Of a stretch of 64,000 nucleotides of DNA, positions 20,594-31,651 are shown one piece after another. The notes under the pieces are model-generated. The model had not been told where the DNA came from, did no database searches, and worked only from the letters and a program-made list of their open reading frames with translations. Position 1 is the first letter of the stretch. Each line of letters starts with the position of its first letter. A program made the position numbers and the translations under genes. The stretch covers positions 932,501 through 996,500 of the forward strand of contig NZ_NSBU01000007.1 of the NCBI RefSeq assembly GCF_002285415.1. The letters are read 5' to 3'. Source of the DNA: Actibacterium pelagium. Its GTDB lineage: Bacteria > Pseudomonadota > Alphaproteobacteria > Rhodobacterales > Rhodobacteraceae.

Positions 20594-21097
20594 ATGTCCG
20601 AACGTCTGCCACACGAGAAAGGTTTTCACGTAAGCTGGGATCAGGTGCACCGAGATAGCCGTGCGCTTGCTTGGCGGCTGGACGGGCGCGGCCCGGATAA
20701 TGGCGAATGGAAGGCCATCGTTGCGATCACCCGTGGCGGCATGGCACCGGCCATGATCGTGGCCCGAGAACTGGATATCCGCGTGATCGACACCATTTCG
20801 GTCAAATCCTATAGCCACCAAGACCAGTCCGAAGCCAAGGTGCTGAAAGCCCCCGACCCCGAAATGATCGGCGATGGCCGCGGTGTTCTTGTGATCGACG
20901 ATCTAGTCGACAGCGGTAAGACGCTGGAACTGGTGCGCGAGCTTTATCCGAACGCCCATTTCGCAACCGTCTATGCCAAACCAAAGGGCGAGCCGCAGGT
21001 CGATACGTTCATCACCGGCGTTAGCCAGGACACGTGGATTTTCTTCCCTTGGGATATGGCCCTGCAATATGTCGAGCCCTATCGCGGTAGCGACTGA
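20594..21097 (+). CDS. gpt: Xanthine-guanine phosphoribosyltransferase
   Basis: A 167-residue type I phosphoribosyltransferase that salvages guanine and xanthine with PRPP. The PRPP-binding loop is [13 protein letters not shown], and the [19 protein letters not shown] stretch and C-terminal [11 protein letters not shown] fit E. coli-type Gpt. The frame is open 120 codons upstream through the promoter region, but the ATG at 20594 gives the conserved start and length. It is divergent from the L,D-transpeptidase gene. Confidence 0.93.
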   Translation: MSERLPHEKGFHVSWDQVHRDSRALAWRLDGRGPDNGEWKAIVAITRGGMAPAMIVARELDIRVIDTISVKSYSHQDQSEAKVLKAPDPEMIGDGRGVLVIDDLVDSGKTLELVRELYPNAHFATVYAKPKGEPQVDTFITGVSQDTWIFFPWDMALQYVEPYRGSD

Positions 21098-21179
21098 TCC
21101 AAGACGGTCGCCAAGCGCTTGCGGCTACTTGCGCTTGGCTCTACACAACTTGCACTGAATTCAAACTAAGGACCTGCGT

Positions 21180-23024
21180 ATGTCTGGCGAAAAGAAAAAC
21201 AGCCTTGGGAAAATGGCCTCGGGCGTCCTTCTGGTTCTGCTGATCGTGGGCCTTGCAGGCTTTGGTGCCACGAACTTTGGTGGCGCGAACACGGCCATCG
21301 CGACTGTTGGTGACGAAGAAATCACCGTCACCGATTACGGGCTGGCCCTGCAGTCTGCGATCCGCGCACGCGAGGCTGAAACAGAGCAATCGCTCAGCTT
21401 CATTGAAGCCCAGAACATCGGCCTGCCGGCCGTCGTGCGCTCGCAACTGATTGCAGAAGCCGCGCTGGACAACACCGTGACCGGCATGGGCCTGTCCATC
21501 GGCGACGAGGAAGTCCGCCGTCAGGTGCTGGCATACCCCGCATTTCAGGGCATCGACGGGCAGTTCGACCGCGAAAGCTATCGTTTCTCGCTAGAGCAGA
21601 TCGGCCTTAGCGAGTCCGAGTTCGAAGAACAAATCCGCACCGACACCGCGCGTAGCATTCTGCAATCCGCTGTTGCCTCTGGCGTGCCCCATTCGGTTCA
21701 GTCTGTGGACGCAATGTTCAACTATATGTCGGCCCGCCGCAGCTATAACCTGTTCACGCTGACCGCCGATAACCTGTCGAGCGAAATCTCTGAACCCACC
21801 GATGCAGAGCTGCAAACCTACTACGAGGAAAACGCCGCTGCTTTCACTGTGCCCGAGGCGCGTGAAATCACCTATGTGTGGATCACGCCTGACATGATCG
21901 TGGATCAGGTTGAAGTCGACGAAACCCTTCTGCGCGAACTCTATGATCAGCGCATCGATGAGTTCGTTCAGCCGGAGCGCCGCCTTGTCGAACGACTGGT
22001 CTTCCCGGATCAGGCCGCTGCCGACGATGCGGCCGCGCGCCTTGAAAGCGGCGAAGCCAGCTTTGACGATCTGGTCACTGAACGTGGTCTGGAACTGGGC
22101 GACGTCGATCTGGGTGATGTCGGGGTCGATGACCTTGGCGCCGCCGCTTCGGCAGTCTTCGGAATGGCAGAGCCCGGCACAACCGGCCCCCATGCCAGCG
22201 ATTTCGGCCCGGCCATCTTCCGCATGAACGCCGTTCTGGCCGCTCAGGAAGTCACTTTTGAAGACGCCCGCAGCGACCTGTCGCTAGAGGTTTCTCTGGA
22301 TCAGGCCACCCGTATCATTGCGGACATGACACTGGAAATCGACGACCAGCTCGCCGCTGGCGCCACCTTGGAAGAGCTGGCCAAAGACACCGATATGGAG
22401 CTTGGTCAAATCGCCTTCCACGAGGGTGTGACCGATGGAATCGCCGCTTATAACAACTTCCGCGAAACGGCCGTCGAACTGCGTGAAAGTGATTTCCCCG
22501 AGCTAGCCGACCTTGAAGACGGTGGCATTTTCGCGGCTCGCCTGAACGGAATCGCCCCGCCAAACCTGCAGCCGCTGCAAGACGTGCGTGACGAAGCCAT
22601 CGAAGGCTGGACCCGCGAAGAAACCGTACGCTTGCTTCAGGAAGAAGCGATTGCAATCAAAGCTAAGCTGGAAGCCGGAGAGAACGCTATCTCTGTGGGC
22701 TACCCGGTTGAGCTTTTCGAAGGTCTGACCCGCTCTGGCGTGTCGCCGCTGATCCTTTCGGAAGATCTGTTTGCGGCCGAGATCGGTAACATCCTGATCA
22801 AGGCAGACGGCGATCAGGTTTACGTCGTTCAACTTAAAGAGATCCTGCCGCCGGACACCGAAGACACCTCGACCGCGCTGCTTCGTCAGCTGTGGGAACA
22901 GCAAAGCGCGCAGTCGCTGACGCAAGACCTGTTCTCGATGTTCTCGCAGTCGCTGCTGAACGACGCAGAGCTTAGCCTGAACCAGGCCGCGATCGAAGCG
23001 GTCCACACACAATTCGTGCAATAG
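21180..23024 (+). CDS. ppiD: PpiD-type periplasmic peptidyl-prolyl isomerase/chaperone
   Basis: 614 residues. A single N-terminal transmembrane helix (about 12-34, GVLLVLLIVGLAGFGATNFGG) is followed by a large acidic periplasmic part. The SurA/PpiD N-terminal chaperone helices (about 40-190) are followed by a degenerate parvulin-like region and a C-terminal helical domain. The role is folding of outer-membrane and secreted proteins at the Sec translocon. The start has an AAGGA ribosome-binding site. It precedes trpE by 7 bp, an arrangement common in Rhodobacteraceae and probably an operon. Confidence 0.88.
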   Translation: MSGEKKNSLGKMASGVLLVLLIVGLAGFGATNFGGANTAIATVGDEEITVTDYGLALQSAIRAREAETEQSLSFIEAQNIGLPAVVRSQLIAEAALDNTVTGMGLSIGDEEVRRQVLAYPAFQGIDGQFDRESYRFSLEQIGLSESEFEEQIRTDTARSILQSAVASGVPHSVQSVDAMFNYMSARRSYNLFTLTADNLSSEISEPTDAELQTYYEENAAAFTVPEAREITYVWITPDMIVDQVEVDETLLRELYDQRIDEFVQPERRLVERLVFPDQAAADDAAARLESGEASFDDLVTERGLELGDVDLGDVGVDDLGAAASAVFGMAEPGTTGPHASDFGPAIFRMNAVLAAQEVTFEDARSDLSLEVSLDQATRIIADMTLEIDDQLAAGATLEELAKDTDMELGQIAFHEGVTDGIAAYNNFRETAVELRESDFPELADLEDGGIFAARLNGIAPPNLQPLQDVRDEAIEGWTREETVRLLQEEAIAIKAKLEAGENAISVGYPVELFEGLTRSGVSPLILSEDLFAAEIGNILIKADGDQVYVVQLKEILPPDTEDTSTALLRQLWEQQSAQSLTQDLFSMFSQSLLNDAELSLNQAAIEAVHTQFVQ

Positions 23025-23031
23025 GTTTAAC

Positions 23032-24546
23032 ATGGCCACCCTGACACCATCCTTCGCAGAGTTTCAAGAAGGCTTTGACGAGGGAAAGACCCAATTGGTC
23101 TATGCCCGCCTGGCCGCGGACCTTGATACGCCGGTCAGCCTGATGCTGAAACTGGCCGAGGCACGCAAAGACAGCTTCATGCTGGAATCGGTCACCGGTG
23201 GTGAAACGCGTGGCCGTTATTCGATTGTTGGAATGAAGCCGGACCTGATCTGGCAGTGTCATGGGGAAGAAAGCCGGATCAACCGTCAGGCACGCGTTGA
23301 TGCCGAGGCGTTTGAACCGCTAGAGGGCCATCCGTTGGACACCCTGCGGGCGCTTCTGGCCGAATGCCGGATCGAGATGCCCGACGACCTGCCTGCCGTT
23401 GCGGCTGGCCTGTTTGGCTATCTTGGCTACGACATGATCCGTCTGGTCGAGCACCTTCCAGACGTAAACCCCGACCCGCTTGGCCTGCCTGACGCGGTGC
23501 TGATGCGCCCAACCGTTGTTGCGGTTCTGGATGGGGTTAAGGGCGAAGTTACCTTGGTGTCACCCGCATGGGCCAACAGCGGCTTGTCCGCACGCGCCGC
23601 ATACAATCAGGCGGCAGAACGTGTCATGGACGCGCTGCGTGATCTGGAGCGGGCCATTCCGGACGCCAGCCGCGATCTGGGCGAGATATCTCAGACCAAC
23701 GAAGCCGTCTCGAACTTCACCAAAAAGGGCTATCTGGCCGCGGTGGAGAAGGCCAAGGAATACATCCGCGCCGGGGACATTTTTCAGGTTGTTCCGGCTC
23801 AGCGATGGACACAGGACTTCCCGCTTCCGCCTTTCGCGCTTTATCGCTCGTTGCGCCGGACCAACCCGTCGCCCTTTATGTTCTTCTTCAACTTCGGCGG
23901 TTACCAAGTCGTCGGCGCAAGCCCGGAAATCCTTGTCCGCCTGCGCGAAGAAGAGGTCACCATCCGTCCAATCGCAGGCACCCGTCCGCGTGGGAAGACT
24001 CCGGAAGAAGATCGCGCATTGGAAGCGGACCTGCTGGCCGACAAAAAGGAACTGGCAGAGCATCTGATGCTGCTGGACCTTGGCCGCAACGATGTTGGCC
24101 GCGTTGCCAAAATTGGCACGGTTCGTCCGACCGAAGAGTTCATCATCGAGCGTTATAGCCACGTGATGCATATCGTATCGAATGTGGTCGGCGAAATTCG
24201 CGACGACCAGGACGCGCTATCGGCCTTGCTGGCGGGCCTGCCCGCAGGCACCGTTTCGGGAGCGCCGAAAGTGCGCGCGATGGAGATCATCGACGAATTG
24301 GAACCCGAAAAGCGCGGCGTCTATGGCGGCGGTGTGGGCTATTTCAGCGCCGATGGCGACATGGATATGTGCATCGCCTTGCGGACCGCTGTGATCAAGG
24401 ATCAAAAGCTGTACATCCAAGCCGGTGGCGGCGTCGTCTATGACAGCGACCCCGAGGCGGAGTTCCAAGAGACGGTGAACAAGTCCAAAGCGATCCGCAA
24501 AGCCGCTGAAGATGCGGGCCTGTTTGCCCGCAGCGGCAATAGCTAA
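23032..24546 (+). CDS. trpE: Anthranilate synthase component I
   Basis: A 504-residue chorismate-using enzyme, the first committed step to tryptophan. It shows the feedback-site region LMLKLAEARKDSFMLESV near the N-terminus, and the catalytic stretches AGDIFQVVPAQRW, GASPEILVRL, IAGTRPRG, AEHLMLLDLGRNDVGRV and TVSGAPKVRAMEIIDELEP. It is separated from its glutaminase partner trpG by a reverse-strand deacetylase gene. I saw no tryptophan-rich leader peptide upstream. Confidence 0.96.
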   Translation: MATLTPSFAEFQEGFDEGKTQLVYARLAADLDTPVSLMLKLAEARKDSFMLESVTGGETRGRYSIVGMKPDLIWQCHGEESRINRQARVDAEAFEPLEGHPLDTLRALLAECRIEMPDDLPAVAAGLFGYLGYDMIRLVEHLPDVNPDPLGLPDAVLMRPTVVAVLDGVKGEVTLVSPAWANSGLSARAAYNQAAERVMDALRDLERAIPDASRDLGEISQTNEAVSNFTKKGYLAAVEKAKEYIRAGDIFQVVPAQRWTQDFPLPPFALYRSLRRTNPSPFMFFFNFGGYQVVGASPEILVRLREEEVTIRPIAGTRPRGKTPEEDRALEADLLADKKELAEHLMLLDLGRNDVGRVAKIGTVRPTEEFIIERYSHVMHIVSNVVGEIRDDQDALSALLAGLPAGTVSGAPKVRAMEIIDELEPEKRGVYGGGVGYFSADGDMDMCIALRTAVIKDQKLYIQAGGGVVYDSDPEAEFQETVNKSKAIRKAAEDAGLFARSGNS

Positions 24547-24560
24547 TCGCTGACTTCGGT

Positions 24561-26009
24561 CTACTCCACGGCCTTCAGTACGGCAGACAACGGAACAGCC
24601 TGAACACCGCTGGAGGTGCTACCGCTTAGCGCCCACTCCAACAACGTGACATAGGTCCACGGATGGGTGTGTGCATAGACAACGGCAGCGCCGTTTTGCG
24701 AAGCGTCGAATACAGCCTTGTTCAACGCAAAACGCTGCTTGGCGGCGTCGTCGCCCTCTGCGTCCAGCACGCGCGACACGGAAACGACAGGCACGTTGGT
24801 GCCCTCGGCCAGTTGCTCTGGTCGGACAAGACCTTTGCCCGATGTCACCAAGCCATGCCCGGTTGTCGCCGCAGCCTCGACCAATTGACGCATGACCGGA
24901 CGCGAAATGGTTTTCTCCATTTCCGGCATCAGTGCCACTGTGGATGGAACTTTGGCCATGTATTCAGCGACTGTTCCCGCGACATCCCCCGAGACACCAG
25001 TTGACGGCAATTCCGTCGCCAATAGCACGACTTCATAACCGGCGTCGCGATAGGCCTGCGCTTGTTCTGCAGCACCTTCCTGAGTTGGATCAACCGCGAA
25101 GGTGATCGGCATACGAACGTCTTTCCAAGCAGGCAAAGCAACCCCACCTTGTCCGACATCGCGAAGAACGACCGCCAAAAGGGGAATATCGGCAGCGATC
25201 TCGAACTCTTCAGCATTCGCATCCAGTGCCCGGGTGAACACCTCTGCTACAACTGGCTCTGCTTCTTCCGTTGCTTCTGGCTCCGCTTCGGCCCCAACAG
25301 ACGGCAGACGATTGACGGCAACCTTCGGCTCTTCAGCCTCTTGTGGCGCGGCGCTTTGCTCTTCCTCTGATGCCGGTGATTCTTCTACAGGGGTTTCCGC
25401 TTCCGGTGCGCTCTCTGCTTCGGCTTCCACCGGTTCCGAAGCGGCAGGCGCCGGTGTGGCAACAACAAGATCAGTCACATCTGGCAGCACCACTGGAGAT
25501 TCGGGTGCAGGCGGTGCTTGCGGTGCGGGAACGGCGGGGCTGGGTAAGGCTGGCTCGTTGGTCAAGGTGTTGCCAGGCGCTGCTTCAACCGAAGGCGCAC
25601 CACCTTCGGATTGTTCTTCGACCGCATCGTTCACGGTCGGGACCGCCACGCTTTCGGTGTTCGCTAAAGGCGCCTCATCATCAGCTTCGGGAAGCTGCGC
25701 TGGCTCAATGGTGATCTCTGGCTCCGCTTCAGGCTGACCAAAGGCCGACCCGGTCCCTAGTTCGACAGTTGATTGGACCCCAGTCGAACGCTCTGGCGTC
25801 GGTTCAGGATCTTCAGCTGGTTCAACCGTTACAGACTGCGCCGTAAGCGTCTCTGCCTGCCCCTGAACAGGAAGCGGGCTTGCGTCACTGGCTGGAGCTG
25901 GCGCTCTCGTAATAGTGCGAAGTGGCGAAACAGATGAAATAATCAGCAAAAAGCACAACGAGACGATTAATCCCATGATCACTCCGCCAAGGAAACCTTT
26001 GCCCATCAT
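24561..26009 (-). CDS. Divergent polysaccharide deacetylase (YibQ/DUF610 type)
   Basis: 482 residues. An N-terminal transmembrane segment (about 6-28) is followed by about 220 residues of low-complexity Pro/Ala/Glu linker. The C-terminal domain (about 265-480) has [43 protein letters not shown] and [14 protein letters not shown], matching the divergent NodB-like fold. Whether it still deacetylates is unknown. The long acidic linker would let the domain reach into the cell wall space. It sits on the reverse strand between trpE and trpG, which breaks the trp genes into two transcripts. Confidence 0.82.
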   Translation of the reverse strand: MMGKGFLGGVIMGLIVSLCFLLIISSVSPLRTITRAPAPASDASPLPVQGQAETLTAQSVTVEPAEDPEPTPERSTGVQSTVELGTGSAFGQPEAEPEITIEPAQLPEADDEAPLANTESVAVPTVNDAVEEQSEGGAPSVEAAPGNTLTNEPALPSPAVPAPQAPPAPESPVVLPDVTDLVVATPAPAASEPVEAEAESAPEAETPVEESPASEEEQSAAPQEAEEPKVAVNRLPSVGAEAEPEATEEAEPVVAEVFTRALDANAEEFEIAADIPLLAVVLRDVGQGGVALPAWKDVRMPITFAVDPTQEGAAEQAQAYRDAGYEVVLLATELPSTGVSGDVAGTVAEYMAKVPSTVALMPEMEKTISRPVMRQLVEAAATTGHGLVTSGKGLVRPEQLAEGTNVPVVSVSRVLDAEGDDAAKQRFALNKAVFDASQNGAAVVYAHTHPWTYVTLLEWALSGSTSSGVQAVPLSAVLKAVE

Positions 26010-26152
26010 TTGCCTCCGTCAAATTACCGCTTTTAGCTGGTTCTCTTACCACCGGATTGGGCTGTCTGCCCTTGACCCCATGGCGATGCTCTGAACATGT
26101 ATACCGCGACCAAGGCCAGCGGGTCACCCCTAATTCACGAAAGGCGCAAAAG

Positions 26153-26740
26153 ATGCTGCTGCTGATCGATAACTACGACAGTTTTACCTACAACCTAGTT
26201 CATTACCTGGGCGAGTTGGGTGCGGATGTGCGCGTCGAGCGTAACGACTCTTTGGATGTACAGCAGGCCATGGCGCTGAAACCCGAGGCGATCCTGCTTT
26301 CGCCCGGCCCTTGTGACCCGTCGCAGGCGGGTATTTGCCTTGCGCTCACGAAAGCAGCGGCAGAGACCCGAACACCCCTGATGGGCGTCTGCTTAGGCCA
26401 CCAGACCATCGGCGAGGCCTTTGGTGGGAAGGTCGTTCGCGCAGGCGAGATTGTGCACGGCAAGATGGGAACGATGCATCATGACGGGACTGGCGTCTTC
26501 GCTGGCCTGCCCTCGCCGTTCGAGGCCACCCGCTATCACTCTTTGACGGTAGAGCGCGAAAGCCTGCCCGATTGCCTAGAGGTCAACAGCTGGCTGGACA
26601 GCGGCATGATCATGGGATTGCACCACAAGGAACTGCCGATCCACGGCGTTCAGTTCCACCCTGAATCCATTCGCTCTGAACACGGGCACAAGATGCTTCA
26701 GAACTTCCTCAATCTGGCCAAAGTGAAGGCAATGGCATGA
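26153..26740 (+). CDS. trpG: Anthranilate synthase component II (glutamine amidotransferase)
   Basis: A 195-residue class I glutaminase giving ammonia to TrpE. It has [31 protein letters not shown], the nucleophile motif [15 protein letters not shown] and the catalytic His/Glu in [14 protein letters not shown]. The ATG at 26153 follows an AAAGG leader; the frame is open 32 codons further but lacks conservation. It overlaps trpD by ATGA. Confidence 0.96.
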   Translation: MLLLIDNYDSFTYNLVHYLGELGADVRVERNDSLDVQQAMALKPEAILLSPGPCDPSQAGICLALTKAAAETRTPLMGVCLGHQTIGEAFGGKVVRAGEIVHGKMGTMHHDGTGVFAGLPSPFEATRYHSLTVERESLPDCLEVNSWLDSGMIMGLHHKELPIHGVQFHPESIRSEHGHKMLQNFLNLAKVKAMA

Positions 26741-27753
26741 GCGACGCGCTGAAACCCCTGATCGGTGCGGCGGCCGAACGCGCCCTGACCGGCCAAGAGG
26801 CCGAGAAAGCCTTCGACATCCTTTTCTCGGGCGAAGCGACACCAAGTCAGATTGGCGGCCTTCTGATGGCCCTGCGGACCCGCGGTGAGACCGTGGATGA
26901 GATCGCCGGTGCAGCAACGGCCATGCGCCGCAATTGTGTTCCGGTCAAAGCACCAGCAGGTGCGATTGACATCGTCGGCACGGGTGGCTCCGGCAAAAAG
27001 ACCCTGAATATTTCGACCGCGACTATCTTCACCGTGGCAGCCTGCGGCGTACCCGTCGCCAAGCACGGCAACAAGGCAGCGTCTTCTCTGTCTGGCGCCG
27101 CAGATGCGCTTGGCCAGATGGGCGTGAACGTCATGGTCGGCGCTGATGTCGTCGAAGAGGCGTTACGAGAGATTGGCGTCGGTTTCATGATGGCCCCGAT
27201 GCATCACCCCTCTATCCGCCACGTCATGCCGTCGCGCATCGAACTGGGCACGCGCACCGTGTTCAACATCCTTGGCCCCCTGACCAACCCCGCAGGCGTG
27301 AAACGCCAGCTGACAGGTGCCTTCTCGCGGGATTTCATTCGCCCGATGGCAGAGGTTCTGGGCAAGCTGGGTTCAGAAAAAGCGTGGCTGGTGCACGGCT
27401 CGGATGGAACGGATGAGATCACCATCACTGGCATCAGCTATGTCGCCGCACTGGAGAACGGATCGGTGACAGAGCTAGAGCTTCACCCAGAAGAGGCTGG
27501 CCTTCCCGTCTACCCGTTCGAAGAAATCAAAGGCGGCACGGCCGAGGAAAACGGGGCCGCCCTAAGGTCCGTTCTTTCCGGGGACAAAGGGGCTTATCGC
27601 GACTGCGTCCTGTTGAACGCGGCAGCCGCCCTGCAACTTGCCGACAAGGTTGATAACCTGAAAGACGGTGTCGCAATGGCGGAAGAAGCCATCGACAGCG
27701 GCGAGGCGATGGCCCGCATCACCGCTTTGGCAGAGATGACAGCAGGTCACTGA
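26737..27753 (+). CDS. trpD: Anthranilate phosphoribosyltransferase
   Basis: A 338-residue enzyme transferring phosphoribosyl from PRPP to anthranilate. Motifs are [17 protein letters not shown] (PRPP pyrophosphate loop), [17 protein letters not shown] and [19 protein letters not shown]. Start and end both overlap neighbours: ATGA with trpG, and one base with the uracil-DNA glycosylase gene. Confidence 0.96.
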   Translation: MSDALKPLIGAAAERALTGQEAEKAFDILFSGEATPSQIGGLLMALRTRGETVDEIAGAATAMRRNCVPVKAPAGAIDIVGTGGSGKKTLNISTATIFTVAACGVPVAKHGNKAASSLSGAADALGQMGVNVMVGADVVEEALREIGVGFMMAPMHHPSIRHVMPSRIELGTRTVFNILGPLTNPAGVKRQLTGAFSRDFIRPMAEVLGKLGSEKAWLVHGSDGTDEITITGISYVAALENGSVTELELHPEEAGLPVYPFEEIKGGTAEENGAALRSVLSGDKGAYRDCVLLNAAAALQLADKVDNLKDGVAMAEEAIDSGEAMARITALAEMTAGH

Positions 27754-28412
27754 TGCAATTCGACCTGTCGCGCCTTGGCGACTGGTCGTCGCTTCCGTTC
27801 TTCGATGACGCGTTGCCATCCATTGCTTCGGCACTGGCAACGGACAGCCGAACAATCCTGCCACCCTCGGCGCAGGTTTTCGCGGCGCTTGAACGCACCC
27901 AGCCAGACGCTGTCAAAGCCATCATCCTTGGTCAGGACCCCTACCCAACCCCGGGTCATGCACACGGTCTGGCCTTTTCGGTAGAACCCGACGTTCGCCC
28001 CCTGCCCCGATCCCTGAACAACATCTTCAAGGAATTGGCCGACGATCTGGCGTTTCAGCCTTCCAACGGCGACCTGCGCCCTTGGGCCGACCAAGGGGTA
28101 CTGCTGCTGAACACCGCGCTGACCGTCCCGGCGGGCGAAGCCGGTGCTCATGCCAAACTTGGCTGGTCGACGCTTGTCGAGCAGGTTCTGCAACGTCTCG
28201 ACGATCATCCTCGCGCCTGCCTCCTTTGGGGCAAGCACGCGCAAAAGCTTGGGGCGCATCTGCACAACCCCGACCATTTGCGTATTGAAACCGCCCATCC
28301 CTCGCCTCTTTCTGCCAGACGCGGATTTTTCGGCTCTCGCCCCTTTTCACGGGTGAACGAGTGGCTTATCGCAAGAGGGGACACACCAATCGACTGGACC
28401 GGCACATCATGA
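27753..28412 (+). CDS. ung: Uracil-DNA glycosylase, inside the trp operon
   Basis: A 219-residue family 1 glycosylase that removes uracil from DNA in base excision repair. The water-activating motif reads [18 protein letters not shown] (Asp62), with Pro where E. coli Ung has His. The leucine loop region is [21 protein letters not shown]. The start overlaps the trpD stop and the stop overlaps the trpC start (ATGA), so a DNA repair enzyme is embedded between two tryptophan genes and co-translated with them. Confidence 0.92.
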   Translation: MQFDLSRLGDWSSLPFFDDALPSIASALATDSRTILPPSAQVFAALERTQPDAVKAIILGQDPYPTPGHAHGLAFSVEPDVRPLPRSLNNIFKELADDLAFQPSNGDLRPWADQGVLLLNTALTVPAGEAGAHAKLGWSTLVEQVLQRLDDHPRACLLWGKHAQKLGAHLHNPDHLRIETAHPSPLSARRGFFGSRPFSRVNEWLIARGDTPIDWTGTS

Positions 28413-29218
28413 GCGCAACCATTCTGGACAAAATCAAAGCCTACAAGCTGGAAGAGGTCGGCGCCGCGAAGGCCGCGAAACCACTGGCCGAAATCGAGGC
28501 AGAGGCAAAGGCCGCAAGCCCGACCCGGGGTTTTGCGAATGCTCTGATCAAGGCCTCCAAGGACGGCTATGGCCTGATCGCCGAAATCAAAAAGGCCAGC
28601 CCTTCAAAAGGTCTGATCCGTGAAGATTTCAATCCGCCAGAGCTGGCCAAGGCATATGAAGCTGGCGGCGCAACCTGTCTGTCCGTTCTGACTGACACCC
28701 CGTCGTTTCAAGGCGCGCCAGAGTTTCTGACCGAAGCCCGCAACGCCGTTAGCCTGCCCGCCCTGCGGAAGGATTTCATGTACGACACCTATCAGGTGGC
28801 CGAGGCCCGCGCATGGGGTGCTGACTGTATCCTGATCATCATGGCGTCGGTCTCAGATACCCAAGCGGCAGAGCTGGAAGACGCCGCCTTTGGCTGGGGC
28901 ATGGACGTACTGCTAGAGGTCCACGACGCCGAAGAGCTAGAGCGCGCCAGCCAGTTGAAATCGCCGCTGATGGGCATCAACAACCGGAACCTGAACACGT
29001 TTGAGACCACGTTGGACACCACGCGTACCCTTGCGCCGAAAGTGTCCTCGGATCGTCTGGTGGTCTGCGAAAGCGGACTGTTCACGCCTGAGGACCTTGC
29101 CAGCATGGCCGAGGTCAACGCTCGCACCTTCCTGATCGGCGAAAGCCTGATGCGGCAGGCAGACGTGGCAAGTGCCACTCGTAATCTTCTGGCCAACCCC
29201 GTGAAAGGAGCCGCCTGA
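28409..29218 (+). CDS. trpC: Indole-3-glycerol-phosphate synthase
   Basis: A 269-residue TIM barrel that closes the indole ring. It contains [21 protein letters not shown] (catalytic Lys), [36 protein letters not shown] and [16 protein letters not shown] chose the ATG at 28409, which overlaps the ung stop. It overlaps moaC by one base. Confidence 0.96.
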   Translation: MSATILDKIKAYKLEEVGAAKAAKPLAEIEAEAKAASPTRGFANALIKASKDGYGLIAEIKKASPSKGLIREDFNPPELAKAYEAGGATCLSVLTDTPSFQGAPEFLTEARNAVSLPALRKDFMYDTYQVAEARAWGADCILIIMASVSDTQAAELEDAAFGWGMDVLLEVHDAEELERASQLKSPLMGINNRNLNTFETTLDTTRTLAPKVSSDRLVVCESGLFTPEDLASMAEVNARTFLIGESLMRQADVASATRNLLANPVKGAA

Positions 29219-29697
29219 TGTCGGAACTGACTCATTTCGATGGTAAGGGCGATGCCCATATGGTGGACGTGTCCGAGAAGGACGTGACAAGCCGCGTAGC
29301 AATTGCCGCCGGGTCCGTCAAAATGACGGCCGACACGCTTGCGATGATCACCGAAGGTCGCGCCAAGAAAGGTGACGTGCTGGGTGTTGCCCGTCTGGCT
29401 GGGATCATGGGCGCCAAGAAAACCGCCGACCTGATCCCGCTGTGTCACCCTCTGCCGATCACCAAGGTCGCAGTAGAGCTGACCCCTGATCCTTCGCTGC
29501 CCGGCGTACAGATCGAAGCGACGGTAAAAACCACCGGCCAGACCGGCGTCGAGATGGAAGCTTTGACTGCTGTTTCGGTCGCCGCCCTGACCCTTTACGA
29601 CATGGTGAAAGCGGTCGAGAAAAGCATGGTCATTTCCGATATTTCGCTGCGGATGAAAGACGGCGGCAAGTCGGGCCGATACGAGGCCAACGAATGA
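29218..29697 (+). CDS. moaC: Cyclic pyranopterin monophosphate synthase
   Basis: A 159-residue enzyme for the second step of molybdenum cofactor synthesis, acting on the MoaA product. It carries [49 protein letters not shown] and [23 protein letters not shown], all family signatures. The overlap with trpC (one base) and moeA (ATGA) places cofactor synthesis on the trp transcript. Confidence 0.96.
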   Translation: MSELTHFDGKGDAHMVDVSEKDVTSRVAIAAGSVKMTADTLAMITEGRAKKGDVLGVARLAGIMGAKKTADLIPLCHPLPITKVAVELTPDPSLPGVQIEATVKTTGQTGVEMEALTAVSVAALTLYDMVKAVEKSMVISDISLRMKDGGKSGRYEANE

Positions 29698-30869
29698 TCT
29701 CTGTCGACGAGGCCCTGGCCAAGGTCTTTGCCCTCGTCGACCCGACCGAGGTCGAAGAAGTCCCCCTGCGCAATGCCGCGGGCCGGGTTTTGGCAGAGGA
29801 CGTCTCGGCCAAGCGCGACCAACCACCCTTCAGCGCCTCGGCCATGGATGGCTATGCGATCCGGCGCGAAGACCGGGTCGATGGCAAAACACTGACCCTG
29901 ATCGGGGAAGCGGCCGCAGGCTCAGGATTTGACGGCACAGTATCGGCAGGTCAGACCGTCCGCATCTTCACCGGCGCCCCGGTGCCCGAAGGCGCGGATC
30001 ACGTTGTAATTCAGGAAGACGTTTCGGCCGTCGGCGACCGGATCACTCTGGTGAACTCTGAAAGCGACGATAACGGCAACATTCGCCCCGCTGGCGGAGA
30101 TTTCAGGGTCGGTGACACGATCAGCTCACCCAGTTTGTTAAGTCCGGAACTGGTTGCTCTGTTGGCCTCTATGAACATCGACCGTGTTCCTGTGCGTCGG
30201 AAGCCCATCGTCGCAATCATCGCAACCGGGGATGAGCTGGTGATGCCTGGCGAAACACCCGGCCCCGACCAGATCATCGCGTCCAACAACTTTGGACTGA
30301 AAGCGCTGTGCGAACGCGCCGGTGCCGAGGTCAGAATGCTTCCCATTGCGCGGGACAACGTGGCCTCATTGACGAAGGTTCTTGAACTCACCGAGGGTGC
30401 AGATGTGGTCGTGACCATCGGTGGCGCGTCGGTCGGTGACCACGATCTTGTAGGAGAGGTCGCCGCCCAGATGGGAATGGAACGCGCCTTCTATAAGATC
30501 GCGATGCGCCCCGGCAAACCTTTGATGGCGGGTCGCCTTGGGCAGTCGGCCATGCTGGGCCTGCCGGGAAACCCTGTATCCTCGATGGTCTGTGGGCATC
30601 TGTTTCTGCTTCCGCTGCTGCGCAAGATGCTGGGGTTGGGCGAAGCCGCCGCCCCGCGTGTTTCGATGAAGCTTGCAAAAGACCTGACACCCAATGGCCC
30701 GCGCGAGCACTATATGCGCGCCACCACCGATGGCGCATGGGTGCAGGCATTTGATCGTCAGGACAGTTCCTTGCTTTCCATCCTTTCGAAGGCCGACGCG
30801 CTGATCGTTCGTCCGCCACATGACGGGCCGGTCAAGGCAGGCGAATGGGTGGACGTTGTACGCCTTTAA
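29694..30869 (+). CDS. moeA: Molybdopterin molybdenumtransferase
   Basis: A 391-residue enzyme that inserts molybdate into adenylated molybdopterin. Visible are SAMDGYAI near the start, [20 protein letters not shown], the MogA-like [12 protein letters not shown] and [12 protein letters not shown], and [11 protein letters not shown]. The usual four-domain length is present. It is the last gene of the overlapping trpG-moeA run. lexA follows after 92 bp with its own promoter. Confidence 0.95.
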   Translation: MISVDEALAKVFALVDPTEVEEVPLRNAAGRVLAEDVSAKRDQPPFSASAMDGYAIRREDRVDGKTLTLIGEAAAGSGFDGTVSAGQTVRIFTGAPVPEGADHVVIQEDVSAVGDRITLVNSESDDNGNIRPAGGDFRVGDTISSPSLLSPELVALLASMNIDRVPVRRKPIVAIIATGDELVMPGETPGPDQIIASNNFGLKALCERAGAEVRMLPIARDNVASLTKVLELTEGADVVVTIGGASVGDHDLVGEVAAQMGMERAFYKIAMRPGKPLMAGRLGQSAMLGLPGNPVSSMVCGHLFLLPLLRKMLGLGEAAAPRVSMKLAKDLTPNGPREHYMRATTDGAWVQAFDRQDSSLLSILSKADALIVRPPHDGPVKAGEWVDVVRL

Positions 30870-30879
30870 CCCGGCATTG

Positions 30880-30908
30880 TTGACACAAAACAAGAACACG
30901 CGTAGAAC
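30880..30908 (+). promoter_or_regulatory. lexA promoter with an alphaproteobacterial SOS box
   Basis: TTGACA (30880-30885) is followed after 17 bp by TAGAAC (30903-30908). The -10 overlaps GAAC-N7-GAAC at 30894-30908, the reverse complement of the GTTC-N7-GTTC site bound by alphaproteobacterial LexA. This placement would give autorepression. Confidence 0.85.
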
Positions 30909-30961
30909 AAAGGGGACACAAGCCCCGAACAACGCGGGGCGCGCCATGAGGGGAGCAGCCC

Positions 30962-31651
30962 ATGTTAACGCGCAAGCAACTGCAACTGCTGGAGTTCATC
31001 AACAAACGCCTGCAGCAGGATGGTGTTCCGCCTTCCTTTGACGAAATGAAAGACGCGCTGGACCTTCGGTCGAAGTCCGGCATCCACCGTTTGATCACCG
31101 CTTTGGAAGAACGAGGTTTCATTCGGCGCCTTGCCCACAGGGCCCGCGCGATTGAGATAGTGAAGCTACCAGACAGCCTTGATAAGGGCGGGTTCAAGCC
31201 GAAGGTGATCGAAGGCGATGCACCGCCGCCACCGCCTGCAAATGCGATTGCGGTCGACAGCCTGCATGCATTGGAATTGCCGGTCATGGGCCGGATCGCC
31301 GCGGGCACACCGATCGAGGCGATCAGCGAAGTTTCCCATAACGTGACTGTTCCGGGCTCGATGCTGTCGGGTCAAGGCAGCCATTACGCTCTAGAGGTCA
31401 AAGGCGACTCGATGATCGACGCCGGAATCAACGATGGCGACATCGTTGTGATCCGTGAACAAGTATCCGCCGATAATGGTGAGATCGTTGTCGCCTTGGT
31501 TGAAGGTCACGAAGCGACTTTGAAACGCTATCACCGCAAAGGAAACATGGTCGCCTTGGAAGCCGCGAACCCAGCCTATGAGACCCGCATGTTGCGCGGT
31601 GATCAGGTTAAGGTTCAGGGGCGTCTCGTCGGCCTGATCCGCAGCTACTGA
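30962..31651 (+). CDS. lexA: SOS repressor LexA
   Basis: 229 residues. An N-terminal winged helix ([29 protein letters not shown]) is joined by a Pro-rich linker (PPPPPPANA) to the S24 peptidase domain. The self-cleavage bond is Ala114-Gly115 in [11 protein letters not shown]. The catalytic pair is Ser150 (KGDSMID) and Lys188 (ATLKRY). It represses DNA damage genes and its own transcription through the box just upstream. Its 3' end overlaps the convergent comEC-like gene by 7 bp. Confidence 0.96.
   Translation: MLTRKQLQLLEFINKRLQQDGVPPSFDEMKDALDLRSKSGIHRLITALEERGFIRRLAHRARAIEIVKLPDSLDKGGFKPKVIEGDAPPPPPANAIAVDSLHALELPVMGRIAAGTPIEAISEVSHNVTVPGSMLSGQGSHYALEVKGDSMIDAGINDGDIVVIREQVSADNGEIVVALVEGHEATLKRYHRKGNMVALEAANPAYETRMLRGDQVKVQGRLVGLIRSY

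Noticed and set aside
26010-26152. Possible tryptophan attenuator before trpG
   Set aside because: Short ORFs here contain no tryptophan codons and no terminator-like stem with a T-run is present.
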